Source: Peteryoungia desertarenae (GTDB taxonomy: Bacteria; Pseudomonadota; Alphaproteobacteria; Rhizobiales; Rhizobiaceae). Taken from it: a stretch of 64,000 bases of DNA. The notes under the pieces are model-generated. The model was not told where the DNA came from. It was given only the letters and a program-made list of their open reading frames with translations, and made no database searches. The stretch is from assembly GCF_005860795.2 (NCBI RefSeq), contig NZ_CP058351.1:248001-312000 (forward strand), given 5' to 3'. Positions 37,788 through 48,662 of this stretch are shown here, in pieces; the first letter of the stretch is position 1, and each line of letters starts with the position of its first letter. The position numbers and the translations under genes are program-made.

Positions 37788-38714
37788 TCAGGCTCTGAGG
37801 ATCCGTCCACGCCAAAGGCTGTGGGCAATCACGATGATGCCGGGCAGGGCAGCCCCCGCAAGCGACAGGAGCCCGTAGAGGAGGCTTGCGGAAAGACCCT
37901 CTGCACTCGAATAGCCGAAGATGGGCCAAAGGGCTGCTGCGGCAGCCTCGCGCGTACCCCATCCGCCAATGCCGGCGGGAATGAGCATGGTCAGCAGGCA
38001 GAGCGGAATGGCGGTGAGGGCCGCAATCCAGGGCAAGGGCGCTCCTACGGCATGAGAGGCAATCATGAAGGTTGCGACATAGCCACCAACAATCAGGCTG
38101 CTCAACCCGGCCTGTATGACACAGGCTTTGTCAGCCCAGAAAACCCGGACCAGATCAGGCTTCAGCTGTTCCAGTCGTTCGGAAACTCTCGTTTTCCAAA
38201 CGAGAAGACCCATAAGCACAAGCAAGACGGCAATGGCGAGAAAGACTGCGATCAGCGACAGATAGTGTTCCGGCAGTCTCGTGGTGACAAGAACGGGCCA
38301 GGCAATCAGGCCGATACCCATCAGGACGAAGAATGCAAGCTGCCCGGAAAGCCGTTCGAAGACAACGGCGGTCGCCGGACGCTTCCAGCCTCCCGAACCG
38401 TCTTCACGCGCCCGGTAGGCGCGGATGGCATCGCCAGCCATCCCTCCCGGCAGGACCTGGTTGAGCAGGCTGCTGGCATAATATTCGCGAAGAACGAGGC
38501 CAGGTGGCATGAGATGCCCGAGGCGGGCGGCGGTAAAGCGCCAGCGGAATGCGGAAAGAATGATCTGCAGCTGTACAATCACCAGCGCAGCAAGGACGAG
38601 CGACAGCGGTATTTCGGAAAAGGCCGAGACCACCGTTTCAGGCTCGAGCACCCAGATCAGGCCAGCGACAATCGCGATGGAAACAAGAGAGGCAAGGATA
38701 CCAAATCGGGGCAA
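37788..38714 (-). CDS. YbhN/UPF0104 (lysylphosphatidylglycerol synthase TM-region) membrane protein
   Basis: The 308-residue protein has about eight transmembrane helices and the family pattern of LPG-synthase transmembrane regions (FRWRFTAARLGH, REYYASSLLNQVLPGGMAGDAIRAYRAR, PAGIGGWGTREAAAAAL). This family includes flippase-like proteins and the hydrophobic part of MprF. The start appears to be TTG at 38714, because an in-frame TAA lies 21 bases upstream and no ATG is near; there is no clear ribosome binding site. It is divergent from the sulfatase-like gene and could move the cluster's lipid product across the inner membrane. Confidence 0.85.
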   Translation of the reverse strand: MPRFGILASLVSIAIVAGLIWVLEPETVVSAFSEIPLSLVLAALVIVQLQIILSAFRWRFTAARLGHLMPPGLVLREYYASSLLNQVLPGGMAGDAIRAYRAREDGSGGWKRPATAVVFERLSGQLAFFVLMGIGLIAWPVLVTTRLPEHYLSLIAVFLAIAVLLVLMGLLVWKTRVSERLEQLKPDLVRVFWADKACVIQAGLSSLIVGGYVATFMIASHAVGAPLPWIAALTAIPLCLLTMLIPAGIGGWGTREAAAAALWPIFGYSSAEGLSASLLYGLLSLAGAALPGIIVIAHSLWRGRILRA

Positions 38715-38794
38715 GGCGGGAACTTTCGCAGGTTACGCTTCGCATATCACGGAATGCAAACCTGTCTACGGCAGAAAGAGGGACTTGGACCTGC

Positions 38795-40438
38795 ATGACG
38801 CTGGATGATGTTCTGGGCAAGAGGGGTGTCAAGAGCGGGAAGAAGGCTGCCCTGGCGGCCATCCTCTTCGTTGCTGTTGCCTTCATTGCCCTGACACTGC
38901 CTGATCATCCGGGCGCCTTCAGCGCCAATGCCTTCATGCGCCTGCCGCTGGAACTGCCGCTTCTTGGCATCGTGCTCTTGATCCTGCCGCGCAGACTGGC
39001 GCTGGGGCTCGGGGTGCTGGCAACGGCCGTGGTCGTTGCCCTTCTGTTTCTCAAGATCGCCGATATCGGTGTGCAATCGGCTTTCCAGCGACGGTTCAAC
39101 CCCTATCTCGATATCAAGATGCTGTCGGATGGCTGGAACCTGCTCTCGGGTACTGTCGGTTCATGGGTGGCTGGAAGCGCGATTGCGGCCGGTGTCACGG
39201 TCTTTCTCCTCCTCGGTTATCTCTTCTTCTGGTCGACGACGATCCTGATCCGGTTCGGTGCTCCTGGCCGGCGACGCATGATCATGGGCTTTGCAGTCCT
39301 GTTGATCATCGGTTTTGCCCTGCAACAGTTTGCCCCGACCCCTTTTCTTGCCCGGGTCGCAGGAGCGAATGCATTTGGCTATCTCTCCCAGCGGCTCGAC
39401 CTTGTGTCTCGGTCCGTGGCCGATATGCGGATCTTCGAGGCGGAGCTGCAAGGCACTGACAAGCCGGTTACGGGTGAGGGCCTGTTTCAGGCTGTTGCGG
39501 GACGGGACATCATTCTTGTCTTCATCGAATCCTACGGACGAAGCGCCATCGAGGACCCGCGCTATGGTGCATTGATTGCACCCAGGCTGACTGCGGTTGA
39601 AGAGCAGATCGCGGCTGCCGGCTTTCATGCCGCCTCGGGCTGGAACCTGTCGCCGACAGTTGGAGGATTGAGCTGGCTTGCCCATGGGACATTCCTGTCC
39701 GGGCTCTGGGTCGACAGCCAGGCCCGCTATGACAGGCTGATGATATCTCAACGACCAAGTCTCAATCGGCTTTTTCGAGAGGCGGGCTGGAAGACGACAG
39801 CGGTCATGCCGGCCATTACCATGGATTGGCCGGAAGGGGCCTATTACGGCTATGATCAGATCCTGGCGCACAAGGACCTTGGCTATCAGGGCAGGCCCTT
39901 CAACTGGGTGACCATGCCGGATCAGTATACGCTATCGGCCTTCGAGCGACTGGGAAGGATCCCGCTGAAGAGGGACGGGTCGAATGTCATGGCCGAGATC
40001 GCACTGATTTCCAGCCACGCGCCCTGGACGCCGGTTGCAACACTGATCGACTGGGACGATGTCGGCGATGGCAGCATCTTCACACCCCAGGCTGAAAGTG
40101 GCGATCCACCCTCGGTCGTCTGGGCAGATCCCGAGCGGGTGAGGGCACAATATGTCCTGACGGTTGATTATGCGCTTCACACGCTTGGAGACTATATCGC
40201 CCGATTTGGCGATGATGCGGTCTTCATCATTCTGGGCGATCATCAGCCGGCCGCGATCATCACGGGTCCGGATGCCTCTCGCGCGGTTCCGATCCATGTC
40301 GTCAGCCGGGATCGGTCTCTCGTTGACCGTTTCCTGCCGGAAGGCTTTGCTCAAGGAATGGTCCCCGGTTCTGACCTGCCAGAGCGGCCCATGAATGACA
40401 TGCGGGAGATGGTGATCAGATTGTTCAGCCAGCCGTGA
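38795..40438 (+). CDS. Membrane-anchored sulfatase/LTA-synthase-type phosphotransferase
   Basis: The 547-residue protein has about five N-terminal transmembrane helices (to residue about 190) and then an alkaline-phosphatase-superfamily domain: DIILVFIESYGRSAI (metal site), the nucleophile region LSPTVGGLSWLAHGTFLSG, AVFIILGDHQP (metal site) and a late IHVVSRD. The layout is that of LTA synthases, phosphoglycerol transferases and EptA-type lipid A phosphoethanolamine transferases, which act outside the inner membrane. The nucleophile (Thr or Ser) cannot be fixed by eye. It may modify the cluster's product or a separate envelope glycan. Confidence 0.85.
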   Translation: MTLDDVLGKRGVKSGKKAALAAILFVAVAFIALTLPDHPGAFSANAFMRLPLELPLLGIVLLILPRRLALGLGVLATAVVVALLFLKIADIGVQSAFQRRFNPYLDIKMLSDGWNLLSGTVGSWVAGSAIAAGVTVFLLLGYLFFWSTTILIRFGAPGRRRMIMGFAVLLIIGFALQQFAPTPFLARVAGANAFGYLSQRLDLVSRSVADMRIFEAELQGTDKPVTGEGLFQAVAGRDIILVFIESYGRSAIEDPRYGALIAPRLTAVEEQIAAAGFHAASGWNLSPTVGGLSWLAHGTFLSGLWVDSQARYDRLMISQRPSLNRLFREAGWKTTAVMPAITMDWPEGAYYGYDQILAHKDLGYQGRPFNWVTMPDQYTLSAFERLGRIPLKRDGSNVMAEIALISSHAPWTPVATLIDWDDVGDGSIFTPQAESGDPPSVVWADPERVRAQYVLTVDYALHTLGDYIARFGDDAVFIILGDHQPAAIITGPDASRAVPIHVVSRDRSLVDRFLPEGFAQGMVPGSDLPERPMNDMREMVIRLFSQP

Positions 40439-40529
40439 CCGCGCAAGATCCTCTCGACGCAAGTCAGGACGCCAGACCGGTTCCACTCTTTTGCAACGGC
40501 TGGCGGAGTTCGCGCGGTCAGAATGGCAT

Positions 40530-42717
<2,188 letters not shown>

Positions 42718-42777
42718 TCATCTGCTCCGCGTCCCCTTCCATGAACATAAGACGCGGCTGACGTAATCGACATGCCG

Positions 42778-43299
42778 TCAGGATGAGCCGAGGCTGTTGC
42801 GTTTTATCGCTGAGGAATTGTAGATCCGCTTGAGAAAGCTGATGAAGGTCTCCAGCTCTCTGTCTGTGAAAAGCTCGGTGAAGCGCGTTTCGTGAGCGGC
42901 GATGATCTCCCGGCTCGCCGCCAGAACGGCGTGACCATGATCGGTCAACAGCAGTTGCTGGCGTCGACCGTCAAAGGGAGATGGGCGCCGCTCGACGAAG
43001 TTGCGGTCCTGCAGGCGATTGATAAGCGCCATCATGGTCGCGCGATCCATACTCAATTCCGCTGCCAGATCTATCTGACTGGATCCCGGATTCTGGGCGA
43101 TCAGTTCCATCACCGCAAACTGCTTTTGTGTCAGCCCGATCTCGGACATGGCGGCCGAAAAATCCTGGTAGAACGCGACACTTGCCATTCTCAGGTGGAA
43201 ACCGAGCACCCCCTCCAGCCTGCCGGTTTCGATCGGATCTCCCGGCATAACGACGTCATCTGGTCCATAACTGCCTTCCTGAATGCGCTTTGCTACCAT
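42778..43299 (-). CDS. MarR-family transcriptional regulator
   Basis: The 173-residue protein has a MarR winged helix: LTQKQFAVMELIAQNPGSSQIDLAAELSMDRATMMALINRLQDRNFVERRPSPFDGRRQQLLLTDHG, including the D-x-R wing motif DGRR. It converges with pobA (60-base gap). A palindrome at 43342-43353, 43 bases upstream of the start, suggests autorepression. Its ligand may be an aromatic acid given the neighbour, but nothing in the sequence proves it. Confidence 0.92.
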   Translation of the reverse strand: MVAKRIQEGSYGPDDVVMPGDPIETGRLEGVLGFHLRMASVAFYQDFSAAMSEIGLTQKQFAVMELIAQNPGSSQIDLAAELSMDRATMMALINRLQDRNFVERRPSPFDGRRQQLLLTDHGHAVLAASREIIAAHETRFTELFTDRELETFISFLKRIYNSSAIKRNSLGSS

Positions 43300-43341
43300 C
43301 GAAAACTGCCCGCTGCCCCCGCGTTTAAGGCTTCATTTTGT

Positions 43342-43353
43342 TAGTGAACACTA
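43342..43353 (-). promoter_or_regulatory. Palindrome upstream of marR-type gene
   Basis: TAGTG-AA-CACTA is a perfect inverted repeat located where a MarR autoregulatory operator is expected. MarR dimers bind such palindromes of roughly 12-20 bases. Confidence 0.45.
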
Positions 43354-43896
43354 TCAGCAAAAGCAGATATGAATAGCGCGAATTCTTGCACTCGGAGCAA
43401 AAGATTATTGAATAACATCCTGAAATCAATGCGAGAATCTGAGATGTTATACAGGCGAATAGTTCAAGCGGAAGCCATATCTCGACAAAACAGTCGATAA
43501 AAAAATTTTCATCTCATGCAATGCGATTGAACAAGATTTCGCCATCCGAAGACGGGGTCCCGAACCGCGTTGAGGACCGATGGATGGCGTACTTGAACCC
43601 GGAGCCTGCTTCACAAGCTTCTGCCGGGGCAAGGCGCTTCTGAGGAGTGACAACGTGCGCAAGTGCTAAAATTCAAAAAGAGCGAAGCGTCGGAGTCTCC
43701 GTCGCTCCCCTCATGCCCGACCTTCTCGAAGATGCCCATTCCGGCCCGTTTCCTCCCTCATGTGTCACTCCGGAGCCTGCAATGACCGTGCATTTGCAGA
43801 ACCAAAACCAGCCATGAAAATTTTCATGAACGGCCAAGTGCAGGCCTTCAGCCGCTACAATTTTGCAGTGCTGTCTGTCAGCCACCCTGTGAGTGG
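43354..43896. other. Non-coding stretch between marR-type and SDR genes
   Basis: No credible gene was found in about 540 bases; short open frames here lack ribosome binding sites and family patterns. The only structure seen is a hairpin at 43686-43706 (AGCG-t-CGGAG-t-CTCCG-t-CGCT), which may be a transcription terminator although no T run follows. Confidence 0.5.
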
Positions 43897-44637
43897 TCAG
43901 ATTTTCCTCGTTTTGAAAAACCGCTCGGGAGTCATCCTGATGGCCAGCATGATGTAGCGCCAGATGGGACGCACATAGACGACATCGCGCTTGCGAATCA
44001 CCGCCTGATAGACGGCCTCGGCGACTTCGGAAGGCTGCGCCGTCAGTCGAGCCGACGTCTTGATATGTCTGTTTTTTCGGGTTTCAACAAAACCTGGAAT
44101 GACGGTAACCACATGGACATTGTGCTCGACCAGTCTGTTGCGAAGCCCTGACAGAAATGCAGTGAAGCCTGCTTTTGCTGCCCCATAGACATAATTCTTG
44201 GCCCGCCCGCGATCGCCGGAGACAGAACTGATGCCGACGATCGTGCCATGACCGCGGGCTGCGAACCGATTGGCAAAGAGACCAAGCAAAAGGGCCGGCG
44301 CCTCGAAGTTGGTCCGCATGATCAGGCTCGCGGCGTCCACATCCCGCTCACATGCCTCCTGCACCGGCTCCATGAGGCCAATGGCACTGATGACAATTTC
44401 GGGTTCATGGGGCAGGGCGGCAACAAATTCCTCAAGTGCGTCAGTGGCCAGCACATCCAGTTCGCAAAGGCCTACATCAACTTTGCTACGCTCTGCCAAC
44501 CTTTCGGCAATCTCAGCCATCTCTGTGCTGCGGCGGGCAGCCAAAAGGAGTGGATGGCCTACAACAGCAAAGCGTTCTGCAATGGCCAATGCGATGTCTG
44601 ATCGGGCACCGAGTACAAGGACGAATGGTTTAGACAT
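43897..44637 (-). CDS. Short-chain dehydrogenase, DprE2-like
   Basis: The 246-residue SDR has the nucleotide motif VLVLGARSDIALAIAERFA (DIA variant typical of DprE2-type SDRs), ISAIG, and catalytic residues in GISSVSGDRGRAKNYVYGAAKAGF (S, Y-x3-K). The C-terminus VYVRPIWRYIMLAIRMTPERFFKTRKI is also DprE2-like. DprE2 reduces the 2-keto decaprenylphosphoryl sugar made by DprE1; no DprE1 gene is next to it here. The ATG at 44637 has GAGAGG upstream. It borders the integrase gene and so probably marks the edge of the chromosomal backbone. Confidence 0.8.
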   Translation of the reverse strand: MSKPFVLVLGARSDIALAIAERFAVVGHPLLLAARRSTEMAEIAERLAERSKVDVGLCELDVLATDALEEFVAALPHEPEIVISAIGLMEPVQEACERDVDAASLIMRTNFEAPALLLGLFANRFAARGHGTIVGISSVSGDRGRAKNYVYGAAKAGFTAFLSGLRNRLVEHNVHVVTVIPGFVETRKNRHIKTSARLTAQPSEVAEAVYQAVIRKRDVVYVRPIWRYIMLAIRMTPERFFKTRKI

Positions 44638-44805
44638 GTTGCGAGCCTCTCCATGGTTCAAGAGACCCACTCCTATATCGAGAAGTCAAAAACTAAGCAA
44701 AGACCTGACAGAGAGTCCCACCTTCTCCGCCAGGTTGTACAACCACTCGCTGCCAGCTTTTACAGCGCCTTGAATTCAAAGGCAATTCCCCGGTTCTTCA
44801 CGAAC

Positions 44806-44872
44806 CGTTACGGAGGTAATGGCAATGCGAGTAGCGCAAGATGCACACGTTACGGTATCGCGTCCGGTAACG
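44806..44872 (+). promoter_or_regulatory. Repeated CGTTACGG sites around integrase start
   Basis: CGTTACGG occurs at 44806-44813 and 44848-44855, exactly 42 bases apart, and the related inverted form CCGGTAACG at 44864-44872. They bracket the integrase start codon and could be binding sites for the integrase or a repressor. This is a weak inference. Confidence 0.3.
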
Positions 44873-46918
44873 AATCACGACGATCTTTCAACCTCAACCA
44901 GCGGCCATCCGGATGCCCATCGGCAGGGTAGACCGGGTCCTTATCTGACGCGCTCAGGCTCCGTTTACATTTTTCAGATTAGGGTGCCCCGAGACCTTGC
45001 AGGCGATGTGAAGCCGAGCCTGATCCGGATCAGCATCGGGCCATGCCTGCATCGTCGGGCGCGCATTGTTGCTGATCTTCTCGCGGCAAGAGCTCGTTTG
45101 ATGTTCGAAGAGCGGAGGGCAATGGCGTTGAGCAATGAAGATAAGGAAAATGATCCGCCGCCCCCGAGCGAACTCGAACTTGCGACATGGCTAGGCCAGG
45201 TAAAGGGAGAGCTTGAGGTTCTCTCTTTCTTCTTCCGCCAGCCTGTTGCTCCCATCACTCTTGAGGATCAGAGCAAGCTCGCCGGGATCCGGGATCTGGT
45301 TCAAATCAGCCAGCAAGTCGAAGCAAAGGACCGCGGTGAGCCGCATGCTCCGATCGTCGTAGAGAACGCTGAGGCATTGCGTCGCGCTGCTGCCGCAAAA
45401 TTCAACGTCGAAGATGCTGCGTCATCGGTAGCTCCGAATGCCCCGTTTGCGCCCGCGCAGATGGAACCAGCTCCAGTGCTGGGGGAGGGCAAACAAACTT
45501 CGCAGATCGCTAAGCCAGTCGAAGTTGAGCCTGTGGCTTCCGTCGCGGGGGGCATCGAGGTGTCTGCACAAGAGCCGAACTTAACCCCCGAAACGAAATC
45601 GGCCGCCTTGTCAAACACGACGTCTTTGACGGGACAAGCTGACTTGCCTTCAGCTCAGCTGGCTACTCACAGTCTTTCCCGGACCGAGAAAATTCCCCTC
45701 GATAAACATGGGATGCCGATCTCTCTCGACAAACTGGACAGAAGGTTTGTTTACCGGGCACCCTCGGATGTACCCAAATTCAGCGTAGTTGCGCATCAGT
45801 ATATCCAGAGCCGGATCGATGAACACGGCGGATACGAAGGTCGGAATATCACAACCGCGAAAATGCGAATTCAAGTTTTTCTCGATCTCATCGGAGACCA
45901 CCCGGCTGACCGATACAGCGGCGTGGATCTTCAGGCGTTCGTCAATCTGATGGCGCATTGGCCAGGGGATCCAGATGAGCGGCTCGAAAATGAAAGCCCA
46001 TTCGACACCCTTGAACGCTCCAAGAAAACTAATTTGAAACCGCTTGCGGACAAAACATTGCGCGAGGGTTATGTGGCCGTCGTGAAAGCCGCTCTTCGCT
46101 CAGGGATGACCAAATGGGGCTACCGTGATCCATTTGCTGGGGTATCGTTGCGCTACTCTAAGGGCCATCGCAAATCCAAGCCAACCGTGCCTTTGAGTTC
46201 CGTGCAGCTCAACCGTATTTTTGAGGAAGGGGTGAAAAGCGGTTACATCGACAATACCCTGTTGCCGCTGCTCGGACATCTAACAGGTCGTCGTATCGGG
46301 TTGCTCACATATTTGAAGGGTAGCGACATCCGCGAAAAGTTCGGAAATGTGTGGATCGCTGAAACCGACGGGATCGTCGAGGTCAATGGTGTCTGGGAGC
46401 GGGTACCTTACAAGACGGGATACAGCCTCACTTACTTCGTACTTCACGATTTCCTCCGGGAAATTGGCTTCATCGACTGGGCAAAGCGCAGGGGTGACGA
46501 ATTCCTCTTTCCTGATCTCATGCGGTTGAAGGATCCAGCCGGAAGAGCATCCTCATACATGCAACGCTTGTTTGAAAAGGCTGGCATCGAACGAGGCAGG
46601 CGCGAGGTCTTCCATTCGCTCCGCAGCGGAAAGATTGATGATATGAGAGCCAAAAAAATAGACGATCGCGCTCGCAAATTGCAAGTTGGGCATGCGTTGG
46701 GCGATGATGAGCATTCGAATTACGGGTCACGAGTTATCACTGAAGACCACGCGTTCGAAATCGCATTTGCGCCGCTCAGTGAACGTGTCGACTACTCCAT
46801 CTTCAAGGGTCTCGATTTTGACAGGCTTGCGCTCAACCGTCGTAAAAATGGACACCGAAAGCCCGTTGTCCAGGAGACAGAAACGGTGCGTAAGCGTCCA
46901 GCAAAGAGGAGATCGTAA
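44825..46918 (+). CDS. Large tyrosine site-specific integrase with DUF6538-type N-terminus
   Basis: The 697-residue protein begins with a DUF6538-like domain (YLTRSGSVYIFQIRVPRDLAG, about 35-80), a proline- and alanine-rich linker, a SAM-like core-binding domain (about 300-400) and a catalytic domain with visible Arg (LTGRRIG), H-x2-R (HSLRSGK), GH (LQVGHALGD) and the likely nucleophile Tyr in HSNYGSR. It would integrate and excise the element that it heads. CGGAGG is two bases from the ATG at 44819 but eight from the ATG at 44825, so I prefer the latter. It marks the left part of an island running to about 54.8 kb. att sites were not identified. Confidence 0.9.
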   Translation: MRVAQDAHVTVSRPVTNHDDLSTSTSGHPDAHRQGRPGPYLTRSGSVYIFQIRVPRDLAGDVKPSLIRISIGPCLHRRARIVADLLAARARLMFEERRAMALSNEDKENDPPPPSELELATWLGQVKGELEVLSFFFRQPVAPITLEDQSKLAGIRDLVQISQQVEAKDRGEPHAPIVVENAEALRRAAAAKFNVEDAASSVAPNAPFAPAQMEPAPVLGEGKQTSQIAKPVEVEPVASVAGGIEVSAQEPNLTPETKSAALSNTTSLTGQADLPSAQLATHSLSRTEKIPLDKHGMPISLDKLDRRFVYRAPSDVPKFSVVAHQYIQSRIDEHGGYEGRNITTAKMRIQVFLDLIGDHPADRYSGVDLQAFVNLMAHWPGDPDERLENESPFDTLERSKKTNLKPLADKTLREGYVAVVKAALRSGMTKWGYRDPFAGVSLRYSKGHRKSKPTVPLSSVQLNRIFEEGVKSGYIDNTLLPLLGHLTGRRIGLLTYLKGSDIREKFGNVWIAETDGIVEVNGVWERVPYKTGYSLTYFVLHDFLREIGFIDWAKRRGDEFLFPDLMRLKDPAGRASSYMQRLFEKAGIERGRREVFHSLRSGKIDDMRAKKIDDRARKLQVGHALGDDEHSNYGSRVITEDHAFEIAFAPLSERVDYSIFKGLDFDRLALNRRKNGHRKPVVQETETVRKRPAKRRS

Positions 46919-47332
46919 GCCTGGTTTCAGGTCCGCATTCTGGGCAAGGACGCTTGGCCACGTTTACTGTGCGTGCCGGCTTTCTTGTCAGATGTTGTGT
47001 TTCGGGTGCCGACATGGCCCATCGCCGAGAGCACGCAATCCAGGAACGTCACACGCTCTCCTGCATCGCTTGATGCGACGGGGCGTGGGTCAGTTTCCAG
47101 GGTTGACGCTCAGGCGTGTTTGGGTGAAGCTTCGCATCCGTAAACCTGTCCTACCCCTGAGGCCGCCGATCGGAACATCGATCTCGGAAAATCGATTCTC
47201 GGCTGAACGCCGTGACGCGGAGTAATGGGGGGAATAGATGCTGTTGTATGGGTACGCCGTTTGCGCGGACAGACTTGCGCGACCAATGGGCCTGTCGACA
47301 GCACAACGTACTGCCGATTGTCAGCAGCAAGA
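46919..47332. other. No gene seen downstream of integrase
   Basis: About 410 bases with no reading frame that has both a ribosome binding site and a recognisable pattern. It may hold decayed sequence or an attachment site. Confidence 0.4.
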
Positions 47333-47644
47333 TCATGCACCGAGATGACGCTTGGGCCTGAAGGGTGAAAGCACAGGATCATATTTTCTGGCAAGCTCCC
47401 AGAAGACCTGCTCGGTTTCGTGTTCGCTGAATCCTTGCTTCATCAATTCCGTCAGCAACGAGTTGCACACCTTGCTGAGTGCTTTCTCAGGACAGGAACG
47501 TCCCTTGGCTGCAGTAATCATCTGCCACAGCAGAACGCGTGCCAGGTCATCACGATCTGGACGTCGTTTTTCCCGGGACAGTTTGCGCTGATTGCTCTGC
47601 CTCCTGGCCTGATCTTCCAGCTTCTGTTTTCTTGATTTTCTCAT
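47333..47644 (-). CDS. Hypothetical small basic protein
   Basis: The 103-residue protein has a strongly basic N-terminus (MRKSRKQKLEDQARRQSNQRKLSREKRRPDRDD) followed by a helical C-terminal part (LARVLLWQMITAAKGRSCPEKALSKVCNSLLTELMKQGFSEHETEQVFWELARKY is the approximate extent). AGGAGA seven bases before ATG 47644 supports the start. I do not recognise the family. The basic tail suggests nucleic-acid contact. Island gene, no operon partner. Confidence 0.6.
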   Translation of the reverse strand: MRKSRKQKLEDQARRQSNQRKLSREKRRPDRDDLARVLLWQMITAAKGRSCPEKALSKVCNSLLTELMKQGFSEHETEQVFWELARKYDPVLSPFRPKRHLGA

Positions 47645-47837
47645 GGATTTTCTCCTGTTCGGTCGAGCCATGAGTGTCGTCGGCGCTGATGCAAGAGACA
47701 AACGGCGTGATGTTTCGCCGGCCGATGAGCCCGTATGTTTCCTGCAATGTTGGCACTCCGGAAGGCGGTTTAGCGGTCAGTCTGCTTGAAAAGAAAGTAG
47801 AAACATAAACCATCCCAGATAATTTCTCATACGCTCG

Positions 47838-47851
47838 TGTAATATATTACA
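47838..47851. promoter_or_regulatory. Perfect 14-base palindrome upstream of orphan gene
   Basis: TGTAATATATTACA is a perfect palindrome 66 bases upstream of the -35 box at 47917. It is a good size for a dimeric repressor or activator site, but lies in AT-rich DNA where chance palindromes are commoner. Confidence 0.4.
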
Positions 47852-47916
47852 TATATTTATTTCAGATCTTGCGTTATCAGAATACTACTCTAAGCGCCGA
47901 AAATATTCGATTTTTT

Positions 47917-47945
47917 TTGACATATACAGTTTATTATGATAATAT
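47917..47945 (+). promoter_or_regulatory. Consensus sigma-70 type promoter
   Basis: TTGACA at 47917-47922 and TAATAT at 47940-47945 are separated by exactly 17 bases. The expected start of transcription, near 47952, leaves a leader of about 46 bases before the ATG at 47998. It is the clearest promoter in the window and predicts strong expression. Confidence 0.75.
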
Positions 47946-47997
47946 TGTCCATCAATACTGTAATTGTACTTATTGATTTGAATTGTGGAGAAGAAGA

Positions 47998-48615
47998 ATG
48001 AAGTGCAAAGTTTATGTTCAGCGGTTGAGCACAGAGGTAATGGAGCTCACCGCAAACGATAAGTGGGAAGCCCTTGATGTGGCTGTAAAGAAGGTCATTG
48101 AGGAGGGTGATAGCAGCGTGATTCGTGTCGCGACGGTCGATGCTCAAGGATGCGTCTACAGTCTGATGATACCAGAATTGCGATGGATTGACTTTGAGCG
48201 GCGCGGCCCGCAAGAGGGAAACGAAGTCTCGCAAATCGCGAGCCAGTTCCGCTTGCAGATCGTCAAGAGCTTGAAGATCATCGAGAAGGTTGCGTGCGAC
48301 TTCTATTCACTCCCCGACCTCGCGGCTGAAAGTAACTGCACCGAAGATGAAGCGCTGTTACATGTTGATATTGAAGATGAATATCGCACGTTGAATTGGC
48401 TTATCGAAATTGCGCGAAAAGCGCTTGATCTGCCGGAATATCGTTTTGTCCCTCTTTCAGAACCCATTTCCGAAGAGCTCGGCGACGCGGGTGACTACGA
48501 GGAAGATTGCGACTGGTGTGGTCCGAGGCGTCTGGATGGTATTTATCCCGCTCGCTTTTACCGCAATCTACCTCGATCACATCCTGACGCCCGCAGAAAG
48601 ATGGAGCCAGCCTGA
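47998..48615 (+). CDS. Hypothetical acidic protein with strong promoter
   Basis: The 205-residue protein starts MKCKVYVQRL; GGAG lies seven bases upstream of the ATG at 47998, which is preferred over an in-frame TTG at 47983. The first 70 residues look like a small alpha/beta unit (TANDKWEALDVAVKKVIEEGDSS...), the middle is helical, and the C-terminus has EEDCDWCGPRRLDGIYP with a CxxC pair. I do not recognise a family. It has its own consensus promoter and a terminator hairpin, so it is a single-gene unit on the island. Confidence 0.7.
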   Translation: MKCKVYVQRLSTEVMELTANDKWEALDVAVKKVIEEGDSSVIRVATVDAQGCVYSLMIPELRWIDFERRGPQEGNEVSQIASQFRLQIVKSLKIIEKVACDFYSLPDLAAESNCTEDEALLHVDIEDEYRTLNWLIEIARKALDLPEYRFVPLSEPISEELGDAGDYEEDCDWCGPRRLDGIYPARFYRNLPRSHPDARRKMEPA

Positions 48616-48624
48616 GCTGACTGC

Positions 48625-48652
48625 GAGGATCCAGTGAAAACCCTGGGTCCTC
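48625..48652 (+). terminator. Hairpin terminator after orphan gene
   Basis: GAGGATCCAG pairs with CTGGGTCCTC over 10 bp with one U-G wobble, around an eight-base loop, starting 10 bases after the stop codon. Only a short T-containing tail follows. Confidence 0.6.
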
Positions 48653-48662
48653 TTGCCTTATG

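Noticed and set aside
37773..38798. A 341-codon plus-strand open frame
   Set aside because: Antisense to the YbhN-type membrane gene; low-complexity Gly/Arg/Gln composition and no family pattern.
44640..44818. tRNA gene as integrase attachment site
   Set aside because: No cloverleaf or T-loop GGTTCGAATCC-type sequence was found here or elsewhere in the window by eye.
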